A stretch of 25,624 nucleotides of DNA. It comes from JACVRW01 sp036009005. Lineage in GTDB: Bacteria; Actinomycetota; Thermoleophilia; Solirubrobacterales; Thermoleophilaceae. The position numbers and the translations under genes were made by a program. The DNA lies in NCBI GenBank assembly GCA_036009005.1, contig DASYMP010000244.1:1-25624 (forward strand), written 5' to 3'. The notes beneath the pieces are model-generated. The model worked only from the letters and a program-made list of their open reading frames with translations, made no database searches and was not told where the DNA came from. Shown piece after piece: positions 14,122-20,756 of the stretch (within the stretch, counting starts at the first letter, position 1; each line of letters begins with the position of its first letter).

Positions 14122-15621
14122 ATGTCGTACAAGATCGACTTGTCTCAACTCGAGCGCGACGGGGCCGTCTCGTTGACCCAGCAGCTGGTGGACCGCTTCG
14201 TGGCCGCGATCGAGTCCGGCGAGCTGGAGCCGGGCGAGAAGCTGCCGCCCACCCGTGGGCTCGCCGAGCTGGTCGGGGTGAACCACCTCACCGCGGCGCG
14301 TGTGTACCGGCGGCTTGCCGAGCTTGGGTACGTGACCGCCAGCGTCGGGCGCGGGACCTTCGTCCGCTCGCTCGCGCCCGCGGGCAGCGCCGAGCTGGGC
14401 GACGACTGGCAGATCTACGCACTCCCCGATCGCGAGCTGAGCTACTCGGAGCAGGTGCTCGCCGACGCCATGTCGAGCGCCGGCCAGCCGGGGCTGATCT
14501 CGCTCGCCGTGGGCTGGCCCTCGCCGCGTCTGTACCCGACCGAGGAGCTCGCTCGGATCACCGCAGACGTGTTCGCCGAGGAGGGCGGTGACGCGCTCTC
14601 ATACCTCCCCGCCGAGGGCCTCTACGCGTTCCGCGAGCAGATCGCCGCGCGCGGTCGGCGGTACGGCTTCGCCGAGGATCCGGACGAGATCATCGTGACC
14701 TCGGGGGCCAAGCAGGGCATCAGCCTGGCGGCGCGGACCGTGCTCGAGCCGGGCGACGTGGCGATCGTCGAGTCGCCGACGTTCGCCGGCCTGCTCGACT
14801 CGCTCAGGCAGACGGGCGCGCGCGTGATCGGCGTGCCGGTCGACGAGGACGGCTTCGACGTCGACCAGCTGGAGCGGCTGCTCGCGCGCAACGAGGTGAA
14901 GCTCGTGGCGCTCCAGACGGCCTGCCAGAACCCCACCGGCCGCGACATCTCGGCGGAGCGCCGCACTCGGCTCGCCGAGCTGGCGATGGAGCGGAACTTC
15001 TTCGTGCTGGAGGACCGCGTCTACGCGGACGCGAACTTCGGCCGCGAGCGGGTGCGCCCGCTGCGCGAGCTCGCGCCCGCGCACGTGATCTACGTGAACT
15101 CGCTGTCGAAGGTCGTGGGCGGCGGGCTCCGCGCCGGCTGGATCGCGGCACGCGGGCCGGTCCGCGAGCGCATCGCCACGATGAAGCTCGAGAGCGACTT
15201 CCACTCCGCGACGCTGATCCAGCACATCGCCGCGCGCTGGCTCGCCACCGGCGCATACGACCGTCACCTGGCGGACACGCAGCCCTTCTACCGCGAGCGC
15301 CGTGACGCGCTGCTCGCGGCGCTCGAGCGCCACATGCCCGGCGAGTACCAGGCAGACCCGCCGAAGGGCGGCCATCACGTGTGGGTCACGCTCACGCGGC
15401 CGCTCGACGAGCGCGCGCTCTACACGGAGGCCACCCGCCATGGCGTCGCGTTCATCCCCGGTGACGCGATCACCGCCGAGCGCCGCACGCTCACCTCGAT
15501 GCGACTGTCGTTCTCGTTGCTCGACCCGGCCGAGCTGGACGAGGGCGTGAAGCGGCTCGCCCGCGCGATCCGCGAGGTGCGCCGCCGCTCGCGGCATGCG
15601 ATCGCCGCGCCGATGTCCTAG
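14122..15621 (+). CDS. MocR-type regulator: GntR winged helix fused to PLP aminotransferase-like domain
   Basis: A 499-residue transcription factor that binds pyridoxal phosphate, and in known relatives an amino compound such as GABA or pyridoxal derivatives. The GntR wHTH (about 10-80) reads LTQQLVDRFVAAIESGELEPG and KLPPTRGLAELVGVNHLTAAR then RRLAELGYVTASVGRGTFV. The class I/II aminotransferase domain (about 115-490) has TSGAKQGISLAART, QNPTGRDIS and the PLP-lysine motif YVNSLSKVVGGGLRAGWI with Lys near residue 330. The ATG at 14122 (MSYKIDLSQLERDG) fits the family; the open frame upstream to 14017 is over promoter sequence. It diverges from the small protein gene at 14044 and probably controls it and itself. 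It may retain no aminotransferase activity. Confidence 0.93.
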   Translation: MSYKIDLSQLERDGAVSLTQQLVDRFVAAIESGELEPGEKLPPTRGLAELVGVNHLTAARVYRRLAELGYVTASVGRGTFVRSLAPAGSAELGDDWQIYALPDRELSYSEQVLADAMSSAGQPGLISLAVGWPSPRLYPTEELARITADVFAEEGGDALSYLPAEGLYAFREQIAARGRRYGFAEDPDEIIVTSGAKQGISLAARTVLEPGDVAIVESPTFAGLLDSLRQTGARVIGVPVDEDGFDVDQLERLLARNEVKLVALQTACQNPTGRDISAERRTRLAELAMERNFFVLEDRVYADANFGRERVRPLRELAPAHVIYVNSLSKVVGGGLRAGWIAARGPVRERIATMKLESDFHSATLIQHIAARWLATGAYDRHLADTQPFYRERRDALLAALERHMPGEYQADPPKGGHHVWVTLTRPLDERALYTEATRHGVAFIPGDAITAERRTLTSMRLSFSLLDPAELDEGVKRLARAIREVRRRSRHAIAAPMS

Positions 15622-15637
15622 CGCTGGGCCGGCGCCT

Positions 15638-16024
15638 CTAGATCTTCTGCCAAAGCCCGCCGAGCGCGCGCAGCTCGTCGCGCGTGAAGCGGTCCAGGAA
15701 CAGGCGACGCACGCCGTCGAGGTGCGTCCGGCGTGCTTCGGCGAACACGCGCCGTCCCTCGTCGGTGATCTCCGCGAACAGACCGCGCGCGTCGCTCTCG
15801 CAGCGCCTGCGCTCGAGGAGCCCCTCGCGCTCCAGGCGGTCCACCAGCCGCGTCAGGCCGCTGCGGCTGATCAGCACGGAGTCGGCCAGCTCGGACATGC
15901 GCATGCGGCCGCCCTCCGAGTCGTTCAGGTAGAGCAGCACCTCGTAGGAGGAGAGCGGCATGTCGTGGTCGCGCGCAAGCTCGGCGTCCAGCGTCCTGAC
16001 GAGCTGGGCGTGCGCGCGCAGCAT
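15638..16024 (-). CDS. MarR-family transcriptional regulator (start uncertain, may extend to 16084)
   Basis: A winged-helix repressor of the MarR family. The wHTH and wing are clear: MPLSSYEVLLYL, MRMSELADSVLISRSGLTRLV (recognition helix) and DRLEREGLLERRRCESDARGL (wing), then the C-terminal dimer helices. The only ATG/GTG/TTG available gives 128 residues, which is short and cuts into the first helix; the frame continues upstream through LTEEELAAWRG to an ATC at 16084, 6 nt after a perfect TATAAT. No ribosome site serves the ATG at 16024 (GAGGAG is 18 nt away). It diverges from a serine esterase and shares a palindromic operator with it, so it probably represses both and itself. Related MarR/esterase pairs answer quinone or electrophile stress. 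Confidence 0.87.
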   Translation of the reverse strand: MLRAHAQLVRTLDAELARDHDMPLSSYEVLLYLNDSEGGRMRMSELADSVLISRSGLTRLVDRLEREGLLERRRCESDARGLFAEITDEGRRVFAEARRTHLDGVRRLFLDRFTRDELRALGGLWQKI

Positions 16025-16068
16025 GCCGCGCCACGCGGCCAGCTCCTCTTCGGTGAGACGCGCTGCTG

Positions 16069-16096
16069 TAGAGTGATTGCTGATGCAATCATTATA
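16069..16096. promoter_or_regulatory. MarR-type operator overlapping two divergent leaderless promoters
   Basis: TGATTGC (16074-16080) and GCAATCA (16085-16091) form a perfect inverted repeat of 7-bp arms with a 4-nt spacer (TGAT), the size of MarR sites. It overlaps the last base of the plus-strand box TAGAGT (16069-16074) and the last base of the minus-strand TATAAT (16096 down to 16091). It also covers the esterase ATG at 16083 and the marR ATC at 16084. Binding would block both promoters. Confidence 0.65.
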
Positions 16097-16748
16097 CCGT
16101 CAAGCCGCCGGCGACCCCGAGGGCGCGCTCGTCCTCCTGCACGGACGCGGCGCCGACGAGCACGACCTCTTCCCGCTGCTGGACATGCTCGACCCCGAGC
16201 GCAGGCTGCTCGGCGCCACCGCGCGCGGACCGCTGTCGCTGCCGCCGGGTGGTGCGCACTGGTACGTCGTGCGGGAGGTGGGCTATCCGGACCCGGAGAC
16301 GTTCCACGCCACCTATCCCGCGCTGTCCACCTGGCTCGACGAGCTGCTCGCCGAGCACGACATCCCACACGACCGCACCGTGCTCGGCGGCTTCTCGCAG
16401 GGCTCGGTGATGGCCTACGCGCTCGGTCTCGGGGCGCGCCGTCCGCGGCCCGCGGGGATCATGGCGCTGAGCGGCTTCATCCCGCAGGTCGACGGCTTCC
16501 AGGTCGACCTCGACAAGGCGAATGGCCTGCCGGTCGCGATCGGGCATGGCACGGAGGATCCGGTCATCTCCGTCGAGTTCGGCCGCGAGGCCCGCGACCA
16601 GCTCGCGAGCGCGGGCGCGGCGGTCACCTATCGCGAGTCGCCGATGGGACACACGATCGATCCTCGCTTCCTCCGCGAGCTGTCCGGCTGGACGCTCGAC
16701 GCGGTTGCGTCAGCCGCGCCCGAAGGCTCGTCGCAGCCGGTCGAGTAG
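16083..16748 (+). CDS. Phospholipase/carboxylesterase family serine hydrolase
   Basis: A 221-residue alpha/beta hydrolase of the PLPase/carboxylesterase (YpfH/MhqD-like) family, cytoplasmic. The catalytic triad is complete: Ser105 in GGFSQGS, Asp159 in GHGTEDPV and His190 in SPMGHTID; the oxyanion region is LLHGRGADEHDL (18-29). Length is typical. The ATG at 16083 has no ribosome site; TAGAGT lies 8 nt upstream, suggesting a leaderless transcript. A TTG at 16077 would add two residues and is less likely. In Bacillus subtilis a MarR regulator (MhqR) controls a hydrolase of this type (MhqD) in response to quinones, and the same arrangement here suggests a similar role, which is inference. Its end overlaps the convergent coxG by 39 bp. 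Confidence 0.92.
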   Translation: MQSLYRQAAGDPEGALVLLHGRGADEHDLFPLLDMLDPERRLLGATARGPLSLPPGGAHWYVVREVGYPDPETFHATYPALSTWLDELLAEHDIPHDRTVLGGFSQGSVMAYALGLGARRPRPAGIMALSGFIPQVDGFQVDLDKANGLPVAIGHGTEDPVISVEFGREARDQLASAGAAVTYRESPMGHTIDPRFLRELSGWTLDAVASAAPEGSSQPVE

Positions 16749-17339
16749 CGCGCGGAAGAAGAGCGAGAAAGCTCCGAGCGGCCTCGCGGTCGTGGGGGCG
16801 TCGCGGCCGCCGGCGGCGGGCGGAGCGACCGCCGCGCCCTCGGGCGTAGCCGCGAGCACCGCGTCGAGCACTGTCGGCTCGGCGGCCGGGGGAGCCTCGA
16901 TTCGCTGCTGGAGGCAGTTCGCGAAGTCGCCGAGCAACCGGTTCGAGATGTCCTCGATCATGCCGCCGCGGCCGAAGCGTGCGAGCCGGCCGGTGATCGT
17001 GAAGTCGGTATCCACATCCACGCGCGTGACATCGCCGTCGGTATGCATCGTGCTCACGATCGTCGCCTTGGCCGAGCCCTGGCCGCGCTTGTCCTGGCCG
17101 CTCGCCCGCATCACGACGCGACGCGCATCCTCGTCGAGCTCCTCGAGGTTCAGCTCGCCGCGGTAGGCGGCCGTCGTGGGGCCGAGTCGCACGCTGAAGC
17201 TGCCGCGGTAGACGCCGTCCTCGGCGGCCTCGCTGATCTCGGCGCCGGGCAGGCACGGCGCGACGCGCTCCACGTCCACCAGCGTCTCCCAGACTCGCTC
17301 GACCGGTGCGCGCACCTCGAACGACTGCTGAAGCTTCAT
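16710..17339 (-). CDS. coxG: CoxG-like SRPBCC protein of a molybdenum hydroxylase operon
   Basis: A 209-residue protein whose first 150 residues form the START/SRPBCC fold typical of carbon monoxide dehydrogenase subunit G: MKLQQSFEVRAPVERVWETL, VAPCLPGAEI, YRGSFSVRLGPTTAAYRG, and TITGRLARFGRGGMIEDISN with the terminal helix. A Pro/Ala-rich linker (about 150-185) leads to a C-terminal amphipathic helix (GAFSLFFRALLDRLRRAFGRG). In the family CoxG binds the enzyme or quinone and recruits the complex to the membrane, and this helix suits that. The ATG overlaps the mocA stop by 4 bp. It is the last gene of the operon and overlaps the convergent esterase by 39 bp. Confidence 0.92.
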   Translation of the reverse strand: MKLQQSFEVRAPVERVWETLVDVERVAPCLPGAEISEAAEDGVYRGSFSVRLGPTTAAYRGELNLEELDEDARRVVMRASGQDKRGQGSAKATIVSTMHTDGDVTRVDVDTDFTITGRLARFGRGGMIEDISNRLLGDFANCLQQRIEAPPAAEPTVLDAVLAATPEGAAVAPPAAGGRDAPTTARPLGAFSLFFRALLDRLRRAFGRG

Positions 17340-17929
17340 CGCGCCTGAGCGTCCGTGACCGGGCCGCCCGCCCGAAGCGCATCGAGCTCAGCCGGCGTGT
17401 CCACGTCCTCGCCGCCGCCGAGGTCGTCGCAGGGCACGTCCAGCACCTGGGCGCTCACGAGCAGGTTACGCGCGCCCTTGTCGCCGCTGACGTTGCGAAG
17501 CGGCTCGAACAGGTCGCGCTCCAGCAGCACCGGGTGGCCCGGGTTGCCGGAGTAGGTGGCGCGCACGGCCGAGGCGCCGTTGCGAGCCTCGATCACGCGG
17601 GTGATGGCGTCCAGGGACATGCGCGGCTGGTCGCCGAGCGTGACGACCACGGCGTCGCAATCGGTCAGCTCGCCGAGGCCGCAGGCGAGCGAGGCCGCCT
17701 GACCCTCCGCCCAGCGCTCGCATACCTGCGCGTGGGCGCCGTGCAGGTTCACGCGCGCGAGGATCTCCTCCGCGCCCGAGCCCAGCACCACGACCACGCG
17801 CTCGACCGGCGCCGCGGCCATCGTGCGCAGCGAGTGCTCGAGCAGCGGGACGCCGTCGAGCTCGGCAAGCTGCTTGGGAGCGCCGAAGCGGGTGGCCGCC
17901 CCCGCGGCGAGCACGAGTCCGCCGATCAC
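17336..17929 (-). CDS. Molybdenum cofactor cytidylyltransferase-like protein (MocA/MobA family)
   Basis: A 197-residue nucleotidyltransferase that by family would transfer CMP from CTP to molybdopterin, making the cytosine-dinucleotide cofactor used by CO dehydrogenase-type enzymes. The nucleotide-binding signature GLVLAAGAATRFGAPKQLAEL is at 4-24, the conserved metal site region VVVTLGDQPRMSL is near 95-105, and GNPGHPVLL and GDKGARNLL follow; the length is right. GTG is used as start at 17929 with AGGA 12 nt upstream. MobA (GMP transfer) is the alternative, but the gene context with coxSLM favours CTP. It overlaps coxG by 4 bp and lies 16 bp after coxE. Confidence 0.9.
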   Translation of the reverse strand: MIGGLVLAAGAATRFGAPKQLAELDGVPLLEHSLRTMAAAPVERVVVVLGSGAEEILARVNLHGAHAQVCERWAEGQAASLACGLGELTDCDAVVVTLGDQPRMSLDAITRVIEARNGASAVRATYSGNPGHPVLLERDLFEPLRNVSGDKGARNLLVSAQVLDVPCDDLGGGEDVDTPAELDALRAGGPVTDAQAR

Positions 17930-17945
17930 GCTGCGAGGACATCCT

Positions 17946-19097
17946 TCATCGGATCCCAGCTTGCATCAGGTCGGCCAATTCTGCCAGCGACGCAAGCGAG
18001 TTGCCCGCGAGGAAGTGGTCCACGTGTGGCAGCGCGGCCTGCATGCCGCGCGTGAGCGGCGCGTAGTCGGGGTGCGCCTTCAGCGGATTCAGCCAGATCA
18101 CGCTGTGGGCGCAGCGGCCGAGGCGCGCCATCTCGTCGGCCAGCTGCTCCGGCGTACCGCGGTCCCAGCCGTCCGACAGCAGCACGACGATCGCTCCGCG
18201 CCCCAGGCGACGGCCGTGCTCGCGGTTGAGCGTCGCGATCGCTTCGCCGATGCGCGTGCCGCCGGACCAGTCCTGCGCGGCCTCGGAGGCGCGGTCGAGG
18301 GCGCGGTCCGGATCGCGGCCCGCGAGCTCCGCCGTGACGCGCGTGAGGCGCGTGCCGAACACGAACGCCTCCACGCGCCGGCGCGCCGCCACGCACGCCT
18401 GCATGTACTGGAGGAGCATCCGCGCGTAGGGCTCCATCGAGCCGGACACGTCGCATACGAGCACGAGCGGGCGCGGGCGCTCCGCGGGCTCGCGCCAGTG
18501 GCGCTCCACCGGATCGCCGCCCGTGCGGAGCGAGGCACGCATCGTGTTGCGCAGGTCGGGACGCGCGGCGTGCGGCGGCGCGCCACGGCGCCGCGAAGGT
18601 CGCGTGCGCCGGCTCGGGCGGGTGGGGCCCGCGGCGGCCAGCTGCCTCATCACACGGCGGGCGAGCTGGCGCTCGAGGTCGGTGTAGGTCGCGAAGTCCT
18701 TGTCGCGGAGCAGCTCCACGTCCGACCACGCGGCCGGCACCATGTCCGCCTCGCCCTGGACGGGCCTGGTGGTCTGGTCGGCCGGAACGCCCGCACGCGG
18801 CAGCACGAGCGCGGCGGGCGCGAGCTCGTCCGGGAGCTGCGGGTCGGCCTGGGCCTGCGGCGCGAACAGGGTGGAAAAGGCCGCGTCGAACGCGCTCAGG
18901 TCGTCGCGCTTCGAGCACAGCGTGGCCCTCAGCGCGTGATAGGAGGCCGTGCGGTCGGCGGGATCGACGGCCGCGAGCGCGCGGTGGGCGATGAGGAGCT
19001 CGCCGATCCCGACGCGAACGCCCGCCGCGCGCATCGACGCGACGAGCAGTGCGAGCCGGCTGGTGACGCGCACGCCGAGCGCGGCGCTGTCAGGCAC
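17946..19097 (-). CDS. coxE: CoxE-like VWA-domain protein
   Basis: A 383-residue maturation factor that by family works with the CoxD AAA ATPase in building the Cu/Mo or Mo active site. The N-terminal helical part (1-150) is CoxE-like. A basic repeat (RPSRRTRPSRRRG, about 160-172) forms a linker. The von Willebrand A domain holds the metal site motif DVSGS (216-220) in LVLVCDVSGSMEPYARMLL, and later GGTRIGEAIATLN and VLLSDGWDRG. The GTG start at 19097 overlaps the coxD stop by 8 bp. Whether it matures copper sites cannot be said, since form II enzymes may lack copper. Confidence 0.92.
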   Translation of the reverse strand: MPDSAALGVRVTSRLALLVASMRAAGVRVGIGELLIAHRALAAVDPADRTASYHALRATLCSKRDDLSAFDAAFSTLFAPQAQADPQLPDELAPAALVLPRAGVPADQTTRPVQGEADMVPAAWSDVELLRDKDFATYTDLERQLARRVMRQLAAAGPTRPSRRTRPSRRRGAPPHAARPDLRNTMRASLRTGGDPVERHWREPAERPRPLVLVCDVSGSMEPYARMLLQYMQACVAARRRVEAFVFGTRLTRVTAELAGRDPDRALDRASEAAQDWSGGTRIGEAIATLNREHGRRLGRGAIVVLLSDGWDRGTPEQLADEMARLGRCAHSVIWLNPLKAHPDYAPLTRGMQAALPHVDHFLAGNSLASLAELADLMQAGIR

Positions 19098-19914
19098 CGC
19101 GGAGCAGCTCCTGCTCGCGCACGCGGTCGATGTCCTCGCGGACCTTGAGCACCACGCCGAGCGTCTCGTCGAGGTCGGCGCCGTCGTAGGCGAGGAGCGC
19201 CTGGGCCCACGCGATCGTCTCGCCCACGCCCGGGAGCTTGTAGAGCTCCTCGCCGCGCAGGCGGGCCACCGCGGCGCAGACCCGCGTCGCGATCTCGTCG
19301 GGTACGTCGGGCAGCCGCGCGCGCACGATCTCGGCCTCCCGCTCAGGACCCGGGTAGTCGATCCAGTGGTACAGGCAGCGCCTCTTCAGCGCGTCGTGCA
19401 GCTCGCGAGTGCGGTTTGACGTGACCACGACCGAGGGGCGGCGTTCCGCCACCACGGTCCCGAGCTCGGGGATGGACACCTGGAAGTCGGACAGGAACTC
19501 GAGCAGGAACGCCTCGAACTCGTCGTCGGCCCGGTCGATCTCGTCGATCAGGAGCACCACCGGCTCGCTCGCCTGGAGCGCCTCGAGCAGCGGGCGGCGC
19601 AGGAGGAAGCGCTCGGAGTAGAGCGGCTCGTCCACGCCCGCGCGCAGGTGCAGCAGCTGGCGCGGGTAGTCCCAGTCGTAGAGCGCGTGGTGGAGGTCGA
19701 TGCCCTCGTGGCACTGGAGCCGGATCAGCCGCGAGCCGGTCGCGCCGGCGAGCGCCTTCGCCACCTCGGTCTTGCCCACACCGGCCTCGCCCTCGAGCAG
19801 CAGCGGCTGCTCGAGGCTCGCCGCGAGGAAGACGGCAGTGGAGAGGCCCCGGTCGGCGAGGTAGTGCTCGCGGCCCAGGGCCTCGTGAACGGCTGCGGGA
19901 CTGTCGAAGCTCAG
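19090..19914 (-). CDS. coxD: CoxD-like AAA ATPase of the MoxR family (probable CTG start)
   Basis: A 274-residue MoxR-type AAA+ chaperone, partner of CoxE in maturation of the hydroxylase. Walker A is GEAGVGKT (42-49), Walker B VVLLIDEIDRAD (Asp124/Glu125), sensor 1 VVVTSNRTREL, and the C-terminal lid contains LYKLPGVGETIAWAQALL. The frame has no ATG, GTG or TTG between the coxM stop and Walker A. The CTG at 19914 lies in CTGA with the coxM stop, gives M-SFDSPAAVHEALG, which matches the usual N-terminus of the family, and has GAGGAGG about 10 nt upstream. Longer reading of the frame runs inside coxM and has no sense. It overlaps coxE by 8 bp. Confidence 0.92.
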   Translation of the reverse strand: MSFDSPAAVHEALGREHYLADRGLSTAVFLAASLEQPLLLEGEAGVGKTEVAKALAGATGSRLIRLQCHEGIDLHHALYDWDYPRQLLHLRAGVDEPLYSERFLLRRPLLEALQASEPVVLLIDEIDRADDEFEAFLLEFLSDFQVSIPELGTVVAERRPSVVVTSNRTRELHDALKRRCLYHWIDYPGPEREAEIVRARLPDVPDEIATRVCAAVARLRGEELYKLPGVGETIAWAQALLAYDGADLDETLGVVLKVREDIDRVREQELLRGA

Positions 19915-20756
19915 ACGCTCACAGCCTCCTCGAGCGCGCGGCGCGTGAGCACCCGCGCCAGGTGGCGCTTGTAGTCCGGCGTGGCGTTCAGGTCTCCGGG
20001 CGGGTCCGTGCCCTCGGCGGCCTGCTCCGCCGCCGCGGCGATCGCGTTGTCGTCGAGTCCGCTGCCGCGCAGGGCGTTCTCCGCCGCCGTGGCGCGCAGC
20101 GGCGTGGCCCCCATGTTCGTCAGCCCGATGCGCACGTCGTCGCAGCTGCCGTCGGGCGCGCGGCTGACCACCGCGCACACTCCCACCATCGCCCAGTCCT
20201 CCGCCCGGCGCGCGAACTTCTGGTAGCCGAAGCCGTAGCCCGCGAGCGCCGGTAGCCGCACCTCGGTGATCATCTCGTCGTGCGCGAGCGCGGTGGTGAG
20301 GTAGTCCTGGAACAGGTCCGCCGCCGCGATCGTCCGCTCGCCGTCGCGCCCGCTGGCCGTGACCTCGCCGTCGAGCGCGAGCAGCACCGTCGGCATGTCC
20401 GAGGCGGGATCGCCATGAGCCAGGGAGCCCCCGAGCGTGCCGCGGTTTCGCACCTGCTGGTCCGCGATCCCAGAGGCCGCTCGCGCCACCACGCCGAGCT
20501 CCGGCGTGTCCTGGAGGTCGGCGTGGCGGGCCTTGGGGCCGATCCGCCAGCCACCCTCGTCCTGCTGGATGTGGTGCATCCCGGGGATGTTCTTGATGTC
20601 GATCAGGATCGTGGGCGCGGCGAGGCGAAGCTTCATCAGCGGGAGGAGCGAATGGCCGCCCGCGAGCAGCTTCGCGTCCTCGCCGTTCTCGTGGAGCATC
20701 CGCACGGCCTCCTCGACCGTCTCCGGCGCCTCGTAGTCGAATGGGGCGGTGATCAT
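19911..20756 (-). CDS. coxM: CoxM: FAD-binding medium subunit of a CO dehydrogenase-type hydroxylase
   Basis: Electron-transfer subunit that passes electrons from the Fe-S clusters to FAD and the quinone pool. The 281 residues begin MITAPFDYEAPETVEEAVRML and contain the FAD-binding stretch KLLAGGHSLLPLMKLRLAAP (family AGGHSLxPxMK), the second FAD site IADQQVRNRGTLGGSLAHGDP and the C-terminal CO_deh_flav_C fold. The ATG at 20756 has GGAGGT 5 nt upstream and overlaps the coxL stop by 4 bp. Its own TGA overlaps the CTG of coxD. The length and motif set are standard. Confidence 0.94.
   Translation of the reverse strand: MITAPFDYEAPETVEEAVRMLHENGEDAKLLAGGHSLLPLMKLRLAAPTILIDIKNIPGMHHIQQDEGGWRIGPKARHADLQDTPELGVVARAASGIADQQVRNRGTLGGSLAHGDPASDMPTVLLALDGEVTASGRDGERTIAAADLFQDYLTTALAHDEMITEVRLPALAGYGFGYQKFARRAEDWAMVGVCAVVSRAPDGSCDDVRIGLTNMGATPLRATAAENALRGSGLDDNAIAAAAEQAAEGTDPPGDLNATPDYKRHLARVLTRRALEEAVSV

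Noticed and set aside
16077..16082. TTG at 16077 as the esterase start
   Set aside because: It adds only two residues, has no ribosome site and lies just 2 nt after the -10 box; the ATG at 16083 fits a leaderless start better.
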